NCBI GenBank assembly: GCA_040007355.1
Contig: JBDTVE010000276.1
Span: 1 to 24,602 of the forward strand
Length of the DNA: 24,602 bases
DNA from: JACMLD01 sp040007355
Lineage (GTDB): Bacteria; Bacteroidota; Bacteroidia; Chitinophagales; Chitinophagaceae
Direction: 5' to 3'
Shown: positions 1 through 7,484 of the stretch, in pieces
Numbering within the stretch: the first letter of the stretch is position 1
Layout of the letters: every line of letters starts with the position of its first letter
Position numbers and translations under genes: made by a program
Notes under the pieces: generated by a model
Seen by the model: only the letters and a program-made list of their open reading frames with translations
Database searches by the model: none
What the model was told of the DNA's origin: nothing

Positions 1-63
1 TTCAGGCTAGCGGGCGCGTATACAATATTTACCAGACTTGCCAGTTGCAAAAAGTATCAGCAG

Positions 64-1632
64 CTAGTTCAGGGGGATGTCTCGCTTGAGCATTTCATCC
101 CGGTTGGCTATTTCCCAGGCCGTATAAAATATCATGCGGGCCCTTTTTTCATACAGATCCCATTCTATTTTTTCAATGGTGTCGGTGGGTTTGTGGTAGT
201 CGGCCAGCAGCATCCCATCATAAAAAAAAAGGATGGGAACGCCTTTGCGTGCAAAATTATAATGGTCGCTCCGGTAATAGATACGGTTTGGATCGGCGGG
301 GTCATCAAACTTATAGTCCAGCGTAAGCCCGGTATATTTATTATTGGCTGCTTCATTGATCCCCGCCAGTTCGCTGCTAAGTTTATTGTGTCCTATTACA
401 TACACATAGTTTAAGGTGTCAGCTGTTTTTCGCTCCGTATCAATCCTTCCAATCATATCTGTGTTCAGATCTGCCGAGGTTTTATCCAATGGAAAAAGGG
501 GATGGTCGCTGTAGTATTCGGAACCCCATAAGCCTTTTTCCTCGCCCGATACCGTCATAAAAACAAGCCTTCTGCGCGGGCCGTTGCCATCTGCTTTTGC
601 TTTAGCAAAAGCTTTTGCCATTTCAATTACGTTGCAGGTGCCGCTTCCGTCATCATCGGCACCATAATAGATCTGGCCGTTCCGCATACCCAGGTGGTCA
701 TAGTGGCCCGTGAGTATTACATATTCATCCTTTTTATCGGTGCCTTCTATATATCCTGCAACATTACTCGCATTGGTTGTTTCCTTGTTTTCGGCATAAT
801 TGTATCGGATCTTTATTTTCTTACTAAAGGCAACGGTGTTCAGTAATTCGTTTTTTCTTGCCCGGGCCAGGATGCTGTCAAAAAAATTGTCCGAAAATAT
901 TTTGCTGGCGGCGCCGCCGGCAATGGTGATACAATTGATGGTGCCATCAGTCGTTTGTTGCAGGCGGGTAGCGGATCGCCTGGAAAACCTGGTATAGTTG
1001 GCAGTGATGGAGTCCTGCGCGGCATTGATGACAACTATGCCGTCTGCTCCTTTTTCTCTGGCCACTCCGGCTTTTTGTGCCAGTCCGCGTGAGGAGCTCC
1101 AGTCGCTGTATGTTTTTGTACCGGAAATAAAGTAAACACCATCTTTTTTGGGTTCTCCGCTAAAAAACACCACCGTTTTTCCTTTTACGTTTTTGCCGGC
1201 ATAGTCGTCGTATTTTTCATCGCTGATGCCATAGCCTGCAAATACAATTTCCTTCGTCTTTGTATTTGCGTTATTGTTTATACCAATCTCATCTAAATAA
1301 TCTTTCCCGGATTCCAGGGTTTTGTCGCCCACGGACAGATCGGAATGCAATAGTGTATCATAGCCGATTGCATAATATTGCTGGTAATCATCCGTGCCCG
1401 GTGCCGGTAGCAGACCCAGGGCTTTAAACTGGCTTACAATATAGGCAGCGGCCTTGCGCTGGCCTTCGGTGCCGGTTTCACGACCCTGCATATCTGCACC
1501 GGCAATAATGGTGAGCTGTGCCTGCAGGTCTTCTTTGGTAATGGATGCGCCGTATTTATCGGGCGCGGTGGGCTGGGCAGTGGCGGTTAATACAGCGGTG
1601 CAAAACAGCAAACAAAGGATTTGTTTTTTCAT
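64..1632 (-). CDS. M28 family zinc metallopeptidase with PA domain, secreted
   Basis: Predicted 522-residue exported aminopeptidase-like enzyme. The N-terminus (MKKQ followed by a hydrophobic stretch ending near ATAQ, residue 20) is a signal peptide, so it should act in the periplasm or outside the cell. Residues about 125-245 look like a protease-associated (PA) insert. The catalytic M28 domain follows, with the expected zinc ligands and catalytic acids: H310 in GHYDHLG, D326 in GADDDGSG, E364/E365 in SGEEKG, D392 in NTDMIG and H457 in SDHYNF. A YHKPTDT motif near residue 479 is also typical of M28. All key residues are present, so it is probably active, but the substrate cannot be read from sequence. 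The ATG lies 16 bases after the rpiB stop, suggesting co-transcription. Family assignment is firm; substrate is unknown. Confidence 0.93.
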   Translation of the reverse strand: MKKQILCLLFCTAVLTATAQPTAPDKYGASITKEDLQAQLTIIAGADMQGRETGTEGQRKAAAYIVSQFKALGLLPAPGTDDYQQYYAIGYDTLLHSDLSVGDKTLESGKDYLDEIGINNNANTKTKEIVFAGYGISDEKYDDYAGKNVKGKTVVFFSGEPKKDGVYFISGTKTYSDWSSSRGLAQKAGVAREKGADGIVVINAAQDSITANYTRFSRRSATRLQQTTDGTINCITIAGGAASKIFSDNFFDSILARARKNELLNTVAFSKKIKIRYNYAENKETTNASNVAGYIEGTDKKDEYVILTGHYDHLGMRNGQIYYGADDDGSGTCNVIEMAKAFAKAKADGNGPRRRLVFMTVSGEEKGLWGSEYYSDHPLFPLDKTSADLNTDMIGRIDTERKTADTLNYVYVIGHNKLSSELAGINEAANNKYTGLTLDYKFDDPADPNRIYYRSDHYNFARKGVPILFFYDGMLLADYHKPTDTIEKIEWDLYEKRARMIFYTAWEIANRDEMLKRDIPLN

Positions 1633-1648
1633 GTTTTAAATTGAAGTA

Positions 1649-2104
1649 TTAGCAGGCCATCTTATTAATACGGCCTTGGTGACGGCCACCCTCAAAGGAG
1701 GTAGTCATAAAGACGTCTATTATTTCCTGTGCGGCTTCCAGCGCCAGGAAACGTGCGGGCAGGCAAAGCATATTGGCATTGTTGTGCTGGCGTACCAGTT
1801 TTGCTACTTCGGCCGACCAGCATAGACCTGCGCGTATGCCGGTATGTTTGTTGGCAGTCATACAAACCCCGTTGCCACTGCCGCAAAGTAAAATACCAAA
1901 AGCAGTAGCTTCTTTTTCTACACTCGTTGCGGCGGGGTGTGCATAATCCGGGTAGTCTACAGCGTCCGGAGAATAGGTGCCAAAATCATGCACCTGCCAG
2001 CCTTTTTGGTTCAGCCAGGGAACCAGTTTTGTTTTATAATCAAAACCGGCATGGTCGCAACCAATGGCAATGGGCAATGCGGAATTAAAAACAGCCATTA
2101 TCAT
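1649..2104 (-). CDS. rpiB: ribose 5-phosphate isomerase B
   Basis: This 151-residue cytoplasmic enzyme should interconvert ribose 5-phosphate and ribulose 5-phosphate in the non-oxidative pentose phosphate pathway. Length and motifs fit the RpiB/LacAB family: an early CDHAGF phosphate-sugar site, DFGTYS and DYPDYA, the active-site loop LCGSGNG with the expected Cys, then NKHTGIRAGLCW, HNNANMLCLPAR and a C-terminal GGRHQGRI. Two ATG codons six bases apart (2104 and 2098) could each be the start; I keep the upstream one. The gene is followed after 16 bases by the M28 peptidase on the same strand. No clean -7 box was found upstream; the nearest sequence is a poor match. Confidence 0.95.
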   Translation of the reverse strand: MIMAVFNSALPIAIGCDHAGFDYKTKLVPWLNQKGWQVHDFGTYSPDAVDYPDYAHPAATSVEKEATAFGILLCGSGNGVCMTANKHTGIRAGLCWSAEVAKLVRQHNNANMLCLPARFLALEAAQEIIDVFMTTSFEGGRHQGRINKMAC

Positions 2105-2231
2105 TTTTTAGGGTCAAAATTCGATAAAAAGAAATGAACGGGGAAATATTATGATGGGCGGAAAATTTTTAAGTGGCAGACAAGCAGGCGGTTCAGCACG
2201 GATGGTCCGGTTGATATGCTGGAGAGGGTTG

Positions 2232-2276
2232 ATTCAAACGAAACCACCCGCATGGTGCGGGTGGTTTCGTTTGAAT
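2232..2276 (-). terminator. perfect 21-bp inverted repeat, likely terminator of the small porin-like gene
   Basis: Arms 2232-2252 and 2256-2276 are exact reverse complements around a 3-base loop. The stem core is GC-rich (ACCACCCGCA) with AAAC/GTTT outside. It begins 15 bases past the stop codon of the beta-barrel gene. There is no long T-tract on either side, but T-rich stem ends on both strands would let it work in either direction. Confidence 0.75.
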
Positions 2277-2290
2277 ATTTTCCGTGGCTG

Positions 2291-2872
2291 TTAAAATTTA
2301 AAAATAATACCACCCTGCAATTCGGTAATATCATAGCCTGCTTCCACATTTACCCCGATATTAGGAGAAAAATAATAGGAGCCGCCAATAAAAATGCCGG
2401 GTGAAACAATTACATCCGTTGCCTTATTACCGGTGTACCCGTAGCTTCTGAAACCAGGGCCTACCGATACGCCTGCATAAGTGTCTAGTTTATCTACATT
2501 CCAGCCAAAATGATAGGCGGAACGCACAGCTGCTATAATAATATTTGAATGATAACCATTACCGCTGTAATTGGCATTGGAGAAAGAACCGCCTGCTTCC
2601 AGACCAAGCGAGAGTACGCCGGGCCCCAGCTGCCACATGCCTCTTTCTATTGCTGCTTTAACGCCCAGGCCGGTGCCATAGCTAAAGCCCCCGCCATAAA
2701 CGCCTATACCGCCGTATGCACTTCTACCCAAACCGGCACCTATATTAACGGTCATAGTTCCTACGTTAAATGTATTTCCGTCGCGACCACCTTTTTGGGC
2801 ATTGGCCTGGTTGCATATCAGTGTTACAGCCCCCAGGGTTAGAAAACCCAGAATAAGTTTAATCTTTTTCAT
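2291..2872 (-). CDS. small outer-membrane beta-barrel protein
   Basis: Predicted 193-residue outer-membrane protein. Residues 1-26 form a signal peptide (MKKIKLILGFLTLGAV, ending at QANAQ). The mature part is rich in Gly, Tyr and Ser with alternating hydrophobic patterns, for example the GGIGVYGGGFSYGTGLG stretch, and it ends in IIFKF with a terminal Phe, the usual signal for beta-barrel insertion by BamA. This resembles the OmpW/OprF-like eight-stranded barrels common in Bacteroidota, but I cannot name a family member or ligand. It appears to be a single-gene unit: a TAnnTTTG box lies 28 bases upstream of the ATG and a strong hairpin lies just after the stop. Confidence 0.8.
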   Translation of the reverse strand: MKKIKLILGFLTLGAVTLICNQANAQKGGRDGNTFNVGTMTVNIGAGLGRSAYGGIGVYGGGFSYGTGLGVKAAIERGMWQLGPGVLSLGLEAGGSFSNANYSGNGYHSNIIIAAVRSAYHFGWNVDKLDTYAGVSVGPGFRSYGYTGNKATDVIVSPGIFIGGSYYFSPNIGVNVEAGYDITELQGGIIFKF

Positions 2873-2899
2873 TTTTCTTTAGTTTAAAAGTTTATTCTG

Positions 2900-2907
2900 C
2901 AAATGTA
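2900..2907 (-). promoter_or_regulatory. -7 box (TACATTTG) for the beta-barrel gene
   Basis: Exact match to the Bacteroidota -7 consensus TAnnTTTG on the minus strand. It predicts a start of transcription near 2896 and a leader of about 24 bases. No TTG -33 element is seen at the usual 17-23 base spacing. Confidence 0.5.
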
Positions 2908-2999
2908 CGTGTATGTATAAGACGCCGGTGCGCAGGTGATTAAAAAAACATGGTAACAGGAGGTTAATCATTTCGCCATAATGCTGTTGCTACCCGGCA

Positions 3000-3848
3000 T
3001 TAGCTCCATTCTTCCGCATCTGCTTTTTCCCTTGCTTTATACACCCTGGTGGAAAGAATTACACTGGCTTCAAACAACGCATATAAAGGAATGGTCACCA
3101 GGGTAAGGCTAAACGGATCCGTGGAAGGTGTTATAATGGCCGCGGCTATCAGGATAATAACAAAAGCGTGACGGCGGTATTTTTTTAAAAAGCTGGGCGA
3201 AACGATTCCGATTTTTGAAAGAAACATAATCAGTAAAGGCATCTGGAACAAGACGCCGATGCCCACCGTGGTATAGATCAGGTTTTCTATATAATCAGAC
3301 AGGGTAGGCTTAAATTCAATCAGCGGGCTCAGGGAATAATTAGAATAGAAATTAACCATAAAGGGCGTTAGAATATAGTAGCCAAAAGCCACTCCCATAA
3401 AAAACAGGAGGGATACCCAGAAAATGATGCCCGAAGTACGTCTTACTTCCTTTTTGCTTAGGGCGGGTCTTATAAAACGCCAGAACTCCCAGAAAACATA
3501 GGGGAAAGCCACAATAAAGCCACCCACAAAAGCAATGGTAAACGTGGTCATAAATTGTTCCGTCATGGCATTGCTCTGGAACTTAATGGTAAAATCGCCC
3601 AGGCAAAGGGCATCGCCCAGGTGTAGTTTGTGACCCAGGCTGCATAAAACGGAATAGGTTGCAAAATCTTTACGGGCCGGTCCCATAATAATAATGCTAA
3701 CCACTTCCCTGGCGTATACAAATATCAGAATGGCGCCCACCACCACCGCCACTACCGAACGGACTAGGTGCCAGCGCAGGGCCTCCAGGTGATCTATAAA
3801 AGACATTTCTGCGCCCGTTTCGTCTGTTTTTCTTTTAAATAGTGCCAT
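3000..3848 (-). CDS. tatC: Sec-independent (Tat) protein translocase subunit TatC
   Basis: TatC is the inner-membrane receptor of the twin-arginine pathway and binds the signal peptides of folded exported proteins. This 282-residue protein has six predicted membrane segments and family signatures: HLEALRWHLVRS near the N-terminus, with the conserved Glu at residue 22; QSNAMTEQFMTTF; the cytoplasmic loop FWEFWRFIRPALSKKEVR; and TPSTDPFSL before the last helices. The first periplasmic loop is expanded with Cys-containing sequence (VLCSLGHKLHLGDALCLGDF), a feature I associate with Bacteroidota TatC. Start is the ATG at 3848. No tatA/B gene is adjacent; those subunits must lie elsewhere. A -7 box sits 11 bases upstream. 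Confidence 0.95.
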   Translation of the reverse strand: MALFKRKTDETGAEMSFIDHLEALRWHLVRSVVAVVVGAILIFVYAREVVSIIIMGPARKDFATYSVLCSLGHKLHLGDALCLGDFTIKFQSNAMTEQFMTTFTIAFVGGFIVAFPYVFWEFWRFIRPALSKKEVRRTSGIIFWVSLLFFMGVAFGYYILTPFMVNFYSNYSLSPLIEFKPTLSDYIENLIYTTVGIGVLFQMPLLIMFLSKIGIVSPSFLKKYRRHAFVIILIAAAIITPSTDPFSLTLVTIPLYALFEASVILSTRVYKAREKADAEEWS

Positions 3849-3859
3849 ATAAAGAGCTG

Positions 3860-3867
3860 CAAATTTA
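3860..3867 (-). promoter_or_regulatory. -7 box (TAAATTTG) for tatC
   Basis: Exact TAnnTTTG match on the minus strand, followed by C as is common in this phylum. It would give a very short tatC leader of about 8 bases. No properly spaced TTG element is visible, so this is a partial promoter call. Confidence 0.45.
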
Positions 3868-3959
3868 GCAGATAAAGGCTAACACAGCGGGCATTTAACA
3901 AGAGGTTTGTAGATTTTTCTTTTTAAACAGGCCCGAGCCCCGGTATTTTACGAAATAAG

Positions 3960-4001
3960 GGCCGTTCCGGTTTTAGCAGGTAATAAGAAAGCGGAACAGC
4001 C
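3960..4001 (-). terminator. hairpin after the CNNM-type gene, possible terminator
   Basis: Arms 3960-3969 and 3992-4001 pair over 10 bp around a 22-base loop. The single imperfect pair is A-C in plus-strand RNA but G-U in minus-strand RNA, so the structure is better on the minus strand. It lies about 80 bases past the stop at 4079 in the 230-base gap before tatC. The large loop and weak T-tract keep confidence low. Confidence 0.35.
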
Positions 4002-4078
4002 AGTAAAGGTAAGCCATGGTGGGGCTAGCCCGGTCGTCACCTGTTTCAGGGGCAAAGGCTGAGGTACTGACACGTAAC

Positions 4079-5365
4079 TTATTTCAGTATTTTCATTCGC
4101 ACCATTTCAATACGGGTATCACTAACGCCCATTATATCAAATTCATAATCGCCGATAATGATTCGTTCTTTTACACTCGGTATTTTTTCGTGCTGGGAAA
4201 TGATATACCCCGAAAGGGTCTCGGCCTCATCTGCGGGCAGTTCAAAATTATACTTTTCGTTGAGGTAGTCCAGTTCCAGCCGGCCGCTAAAAAGAAATTC
4301 TTCGTCCGAGATCCTTTTTTCCTCAAATTCTTCCGTATCATATTCATCGCGGATCTCTCCAAAGATTTCCTCCAGCAGGTCTTCCATGGTAACAATTCCT
4401 GCCGTGCCGCCAAATTCATCTACCACCCAGGCAATGCTTTTACGCTCCCGCGAAAACTTATTAATAAGATCGGTGGCGCTCATGCTTTCGGGAACGGCCG
4501 GTATAGACAACAAAATATTTTCGATGCTAGCGGGTTGTTTGAACAGATCGAGCTGGTGTATATAACCAAGTATATGGTCAATGTTGTTTTCATATACCAG
4601 CAGTTTGCTCAGTTGCGTGTTTACAAATTTCTTCCGGGCGGTTTCAATATCGGAATGGATGTCGATGCCGGTGATTTCCTTCCTGGGTATTAAACACTGC
4701 CTAATCTTTATAGTGGGCAGGGAAAGTGCATTTTCAAAAAGTTCCGTATTCAGGTCTTTTGAAGATTCCTCTCCGGCCTCATGGTTTTGGTGAAAAAAAT
4801 GTTCCAGGTCTGACCGCGTAAAAGCATCCTTGGTTTCATCTACCCGCACATTGAAAAGATATTTTAAGATCCAGGCAGACAGGGCTACAAAAAAGTTGGT
4901 GACCGGGTGAAAAAGCTGGTAAAAAAAATTAACCAGCTTACTAATAAAAGGATTCAGTAGCAGCTCGCTTTTGGAACGCCAGATAGCCCGCGGTATAAAT
5001 TCTCCCACTATCAGAATGATGGCGGTAGACACCAGCGTTTCAAAAAATAATTTGAGGAAATTGACATAGGTTACCGCCACATGGGCGCGGGTAATTAGCC
5101 AGTTCCACAAAGGAAACAGCATTTCGCCCACCAGCAGGCCATAAACCACCAGGCAGATATTAAAACCAATGAGGGTAGTACCCAAAAATTTAGTTGGCGT
5201 GGCTATGAGGCGCGATAACAGGATACTGCTGCTTTTGCCCTGTTTTTTTTTCAATTCAACGGTAAGCCGGTTCACATTCACAAATGCAATCTGTACCCCG
5301 GCAAAAAAGCCGATTAGGATTATGGAAAGCACAATCCCTATAACCGTATTCAGGTTAATATACAT
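4079..5365 (-). CDS. CNNM/CorC-type membrane protein (DUF21 + CBS pair + CorC_HlyC domain), hemolysin family
   Basis: Predicted 428-residue inner-membrane protein. Order of parts: an N-terminal DUF21 membrane region of about four helices (residues 1-185), a cytoplasmic CBS-domain pair (about 200-340) containing IPRKEITGID and the hallmark DEFGGTAGIVTMEDLLEE, then a CorC_HlyC domain to the end. Relatives are linked to Mg2+/Co2+ efflux or to gliding (GldE in Bacteroidota has this architecture). There is no gldD or ssb neighbour here, so I do not call it gldE. The open frame can extend to a TTG at 5395, but the ATG at 5365 gives the normal family N-terminus directly before the first helix. It follows gmk by 41 bases and is probably in a murA-gmk operon. 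Confidence 0.88.
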   Translation of the reverse strand: MYINLNTVIGIVLSIILIGFFAGVQIAFVNVNRLTVELKKKQGKSSSILLSRLIATPTKFLGTTLIGFNICLVVYGLLVGEMLFPLWNWLITRAHVAVTYVNFLKLFFETLVSTAIILIVGEFIPRAIWRSKSELLLNPFISKLVNFFYQLFHPVTNFFVALSAWILKYLFNVRVDETKDAFTRSDLEHFFHQNHEAGEESSKDLNTELFENALSLPTIKIRQCLIPRKEITGIDIHSDIETARKKFVNTQLSKLLVYENNIDHILGYIHQLDLFKQPASIENILLSIPAVPESMSATDLINKFSRERKSIAWVVDEFGGTAGIVTMEDLLEEIFGEIRDEYDTEEFEEKRISDEEFLFSGRLELDYLNEKYNFELPADEAETLSGYIISQHEKIPSVKERIIIGDYEFDIMGVSDTRIEMVRMKILK

Positions 5366-5406
5366 GTTACGAATGTAATCAAAAAATAGCGACAACTAAC
5401 AGAAAA

Positions 5407-5988
5407 CTATGGTTTTATGCCAATAAAGGCCCTTGCCAGTTCACTCGCCTGCAGGCAAGCTTTTTCCAGGTCGCCATTGATGATGATATGGTTAAACTGG
5501 TGTTTGAAAGAAATTTCAAAAGAAGCTTTATCTACCCTTGCCTGCAGACTTTCTGGCGTCTCGGTGCCCCGGCCCAGCAACCGGCGTCTTAATTCTTCCA
5601 CCGAAGGCGGTTCTATAAAAAGCGACAGGGTGCTGGCGGGGTATTGCTGCTGCACATGGATAGCTCCTTTTACGTCGATATCCAATACAGGCACCTGCTG
5701 GTTGGCCCAGATACGGGCCAGCTCATTTTTCAGGGTGCCGTAATATTTGCCCTCGTACACCATTTCCCATTCCACAAATTCATTTTCCTGTATTTTATGC
5801 TGAAAGGCCTGTGTGCTGATGAAATAATAATCAACGCCATCCTGTTCCCTGCCCCTGGCCGCGCGGGTAGCCGCCGATACGGAAAAGGCCAGCTGTGGAA
5901 ACTGTTTCAAAAGATACCGGGTAATGGATGTTTTGCCCGCGCCGGAAGGGGCTGTAATAATAATCAGTTTATTGTTTGCCATGCTCAT
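5407..5988 (-). CDS. gmk: guanylate kinase
   Basis: This 193-residue cytoplasmic enzyme should phosphorylate GMP to GDP with ATP. The P-loop APSGAGKT occupies residues 13-20. It is followed by the GMP-binding motifs SAATRAARGREQDGVDYYF and the EFVEWEMVYEGKYYGT segment, then LDIDVKGA and the lid region with RRRLLGRGTETPE. Length is normal. ATG codons at 5988 and 5982 are both possible starts (MSMANNK or MANNK). It begins 15 bases after the murA stop and precedes the CNNM-type gene by 41 bases, so the three are likely transcribed together. Confidence 0.97.
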   Translation of the reverse strand: MSMANNKLIIITAPSGAGKTSITRYLLKQFPQLAFSVSAATRAARGREQDGVDYYFISTQAFQHKIQENEFVEWEMVYEGKYYGTLKNELARIWANQQVPVLDIDVKGAIHVQQQYPASTLSLFIEPPSVEELRRRLLGRGTETPESLQARVDKASFEISFKHQFNHIIINGDLEKACLQASELARAFIGIKP

Positions 5989-6003
5989 AACTATCGGGCA
6001 GGT

Positions 6004-7314
6004 TTATGTGTTTATCCGCTGTATGTCGGCTCCCAGGCTTTTTAAACGTTGGTCGATATACTGGTAACCCCGGTCTATTTGTTCAATGTTCTGGATGGTG
6101 CTTTTGCCTTCGGCGCTGAGTGCGGCAATCAGCAAGGCCACCCCGGCACGTATATCGGGGCTGCTCATGGTAATACCGCGCAAATGCTGCTCCCTGCCAA
6201 GGCCAATAACTGCGGCGCGGTGGGGATCGCACAAAATTATCTGTGCTCCCATGTCAATCAGTTTATCGGTAAAAAATAAGCGGCTTTCAAACATTTTCTG
6301 GTGTACCAGTATGGAGCCCCTGGCCTGTGTGGCCACCACCAGTATGATACTCAGCAAATCAGGTGTAAACCCCGGCCATGGATGATCATATATGGTGAGT
6401 ACCGAGCCATCCAGGAAGGTTTGAATCTCATAACATTCCTGTGAGGGAATATGAATATCATCGCCCTTAAAATCCAGGGCGATGCCCAGTTGCTGAAACT
6501 TTTGGGGGATCACCCCCAGGTGTTCAATACCGGCGTTTTTTATTGTGATGTCTCCTTTTGTCATGGCCGCCAAACCAATAAATGACCCAACCTCAATCAT
6601 GTCTGGCAGCATGCGGTGTTCCGTACCGCCCAGGTAATCTACCCCTTCAATAACAATCATATTACTGCCAATACCGCTGATACGGGCACCCATCCGGTTC
6701 AGCATGCGGCACAATTGCTGCACATAGGGCTCACAGGCGGCATTGTAAAGCGTGGTTATTCCTTTTGCCATGGAGGCTGCCATTACCAGGTTGGCGGTGC
6801 CGGTTACAGAAGGCTCGTCTAACAGGATATAGGTTCCTTTGAGACAACTGCCATCTAAATAAAATACATCGGCCTGGCTGTTGTAGTCAAAAGCCGCCCC
6901 CAGTTTTTCAAAGCCGGTAATATGGGTATCCAGCCGTCTCCTGCCAATCTTATCGCCGCCCGGTTTTGATATAAACGCTTTTTTAAAACGTGCCAGCATG
7001 GGGCCGGCCAACATAACAGCACCCCTTAAACGCCCACTTTTTTTCCTGTATTCTGCGCTGTGCAGGTAATCAATGTTCACGTCGTCTGCCTGGAAAATAC
7101 AGGTATCACGTTGCACCCGGTTGGTTTTTACACCCATCTCGCCCAATAGTTCAATCAGCAGGTTTACATCTGCTATATCGGGTATATTGGAGACCGTCAT
7201 TTTTTCAGGTGTCAGTAAAATGGCGCTAATAATCTGCAGGGCTTCGTTTTTTGCGCCCTGCGGGATGATTTCCCCCTGTAGTTTCTTGCCCCCGGTTACT
7301 TCAAAAACACTCAT
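6004..7314 (-). CDS. murA: UDP-N-acetylglucosamine 1-carboxyvinyltransferase, Asp-type (Cys115Asp)
   Basis: MurA transfers enolpyruvate from PEP to UDP-GlcNAc, the first committed step of peptidoglycan precursor synthesis in the cytoplasm. The 436-residue protein is full length and has the two-lobed EPSP-synthase-like fold signatures, including the PQGAKNEAL start with the conserved Lys-Asn, LAGPMLARF and DTHITGFEKLGA. The mobile catalytic loop reads KPGGDKIGRRRLD, so the residue that is Cys115 in E. coli is Asp121 here (codon at 6952-6954). The same natural substitution occurs in mycobacteria and chlamydiae and makes MurA insensitive to fosfomycin. The gene starts a probable operon with gmk; a one-mismatch -7 box (TTACTTTG, 7371-7378) and a terminator of the previous gene lie upstream. 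Confidence 0.97.
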   Translation of the reverse strand: MSVFEVTGGKKLQGEIIPQGAKNEALQIISAILLTPEKMTVSNIPDIADVNLLIELLGEMGVKTNRVQRDTCIFQADDVNIDYLHSAEYRKKSGRLRGAVMLAGPMLARFKKAFISKPGGDKIGRRRLDTHITGFEKLGAAFDYNSQADVFYLDGSCLKGTYILLDEPSVTGTANLVMAASMAKGITTLYNAACEPYVQQLCRMLNRMGARISGIGSNMIVIEGVDYLGGTEHRMLPDMIEVGSFIGLAAMTKGDITIKNAGIEHLGVIPQKFQQLGIALDFKGDDIHIPSQECYEIQTFLDGSVLTIYDHPWPGFTPDLLSIILVVATQARGSILVHQKMFESRLFFTDKLIDMGAQIILCDPHRAAVIGLGREQHLRGITMSSPDIRAGVALLIAALSAEGKSTIQNIEQIDRGYQYIDQRLKSLGADIQRINT

Positions 7315-7348
7315 ATGGATTGTTCGGTTGATTAGGTGGATTTATTGG

Positions 7349-7364
7349 GTACCAGGCGTGGTAC
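7349..7364 (-). repeat. short hairpin in the murA leader
   Basis: GTACCA (7349-7354) and TGGTAC (7359-7364) form a 6-bp perfect stem with a 4-base loop. If the near-consensus -7 box at 7371-7378 is used, this stem would sit at the very 5' end of the murA transcript. Short inverted repeats of this size can arise by chance. Confidence 0.35.
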
Positions 7365-7412
7365 AGGGTGCAAAGTAAAAACAAAAACACGGGAGTAGAA
7401 CTTACAAAAGAA

Positions 7413-7439
7413 AAAGGTTGATCAATTTGATCAACCTTT
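7413..7439 (-). terminator. rho-independent terminator after the DUF4290 gene
   Basis: AAAGGTTGATCA at 7413-7424 is the exact reverse complement of 7428-7439, with a 3-base loop. On the minus strand the stem is followed by TTCTTTTG, after the T-rich end of the stem itself. It lies 46 bases past the DUF4290 stop and separates that gene from the murA operon. Confidence 0.8.
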
Positions 7440-7484
7440 CAATTATTAGACCGATGGTTAGTCAACCAACCGGCGCCCGCGGGC

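Noticed and set aside
3973..4017. 14-codon open frame (MAYLYWLFRFLITC) between the CNNM gene and tatC
   Set aside because: It overlaps the possible terminator hairpin, has no conserved context that I can see, and an ATG frame this short is expected by chance.
4016..4693. 225-codon open frame opposite the CNNM-type gene
   Set aside because: Runs antisense through conserved CBS and CorC coding sequence; its product has no domain pattern and the minus-strand gene explains the region.
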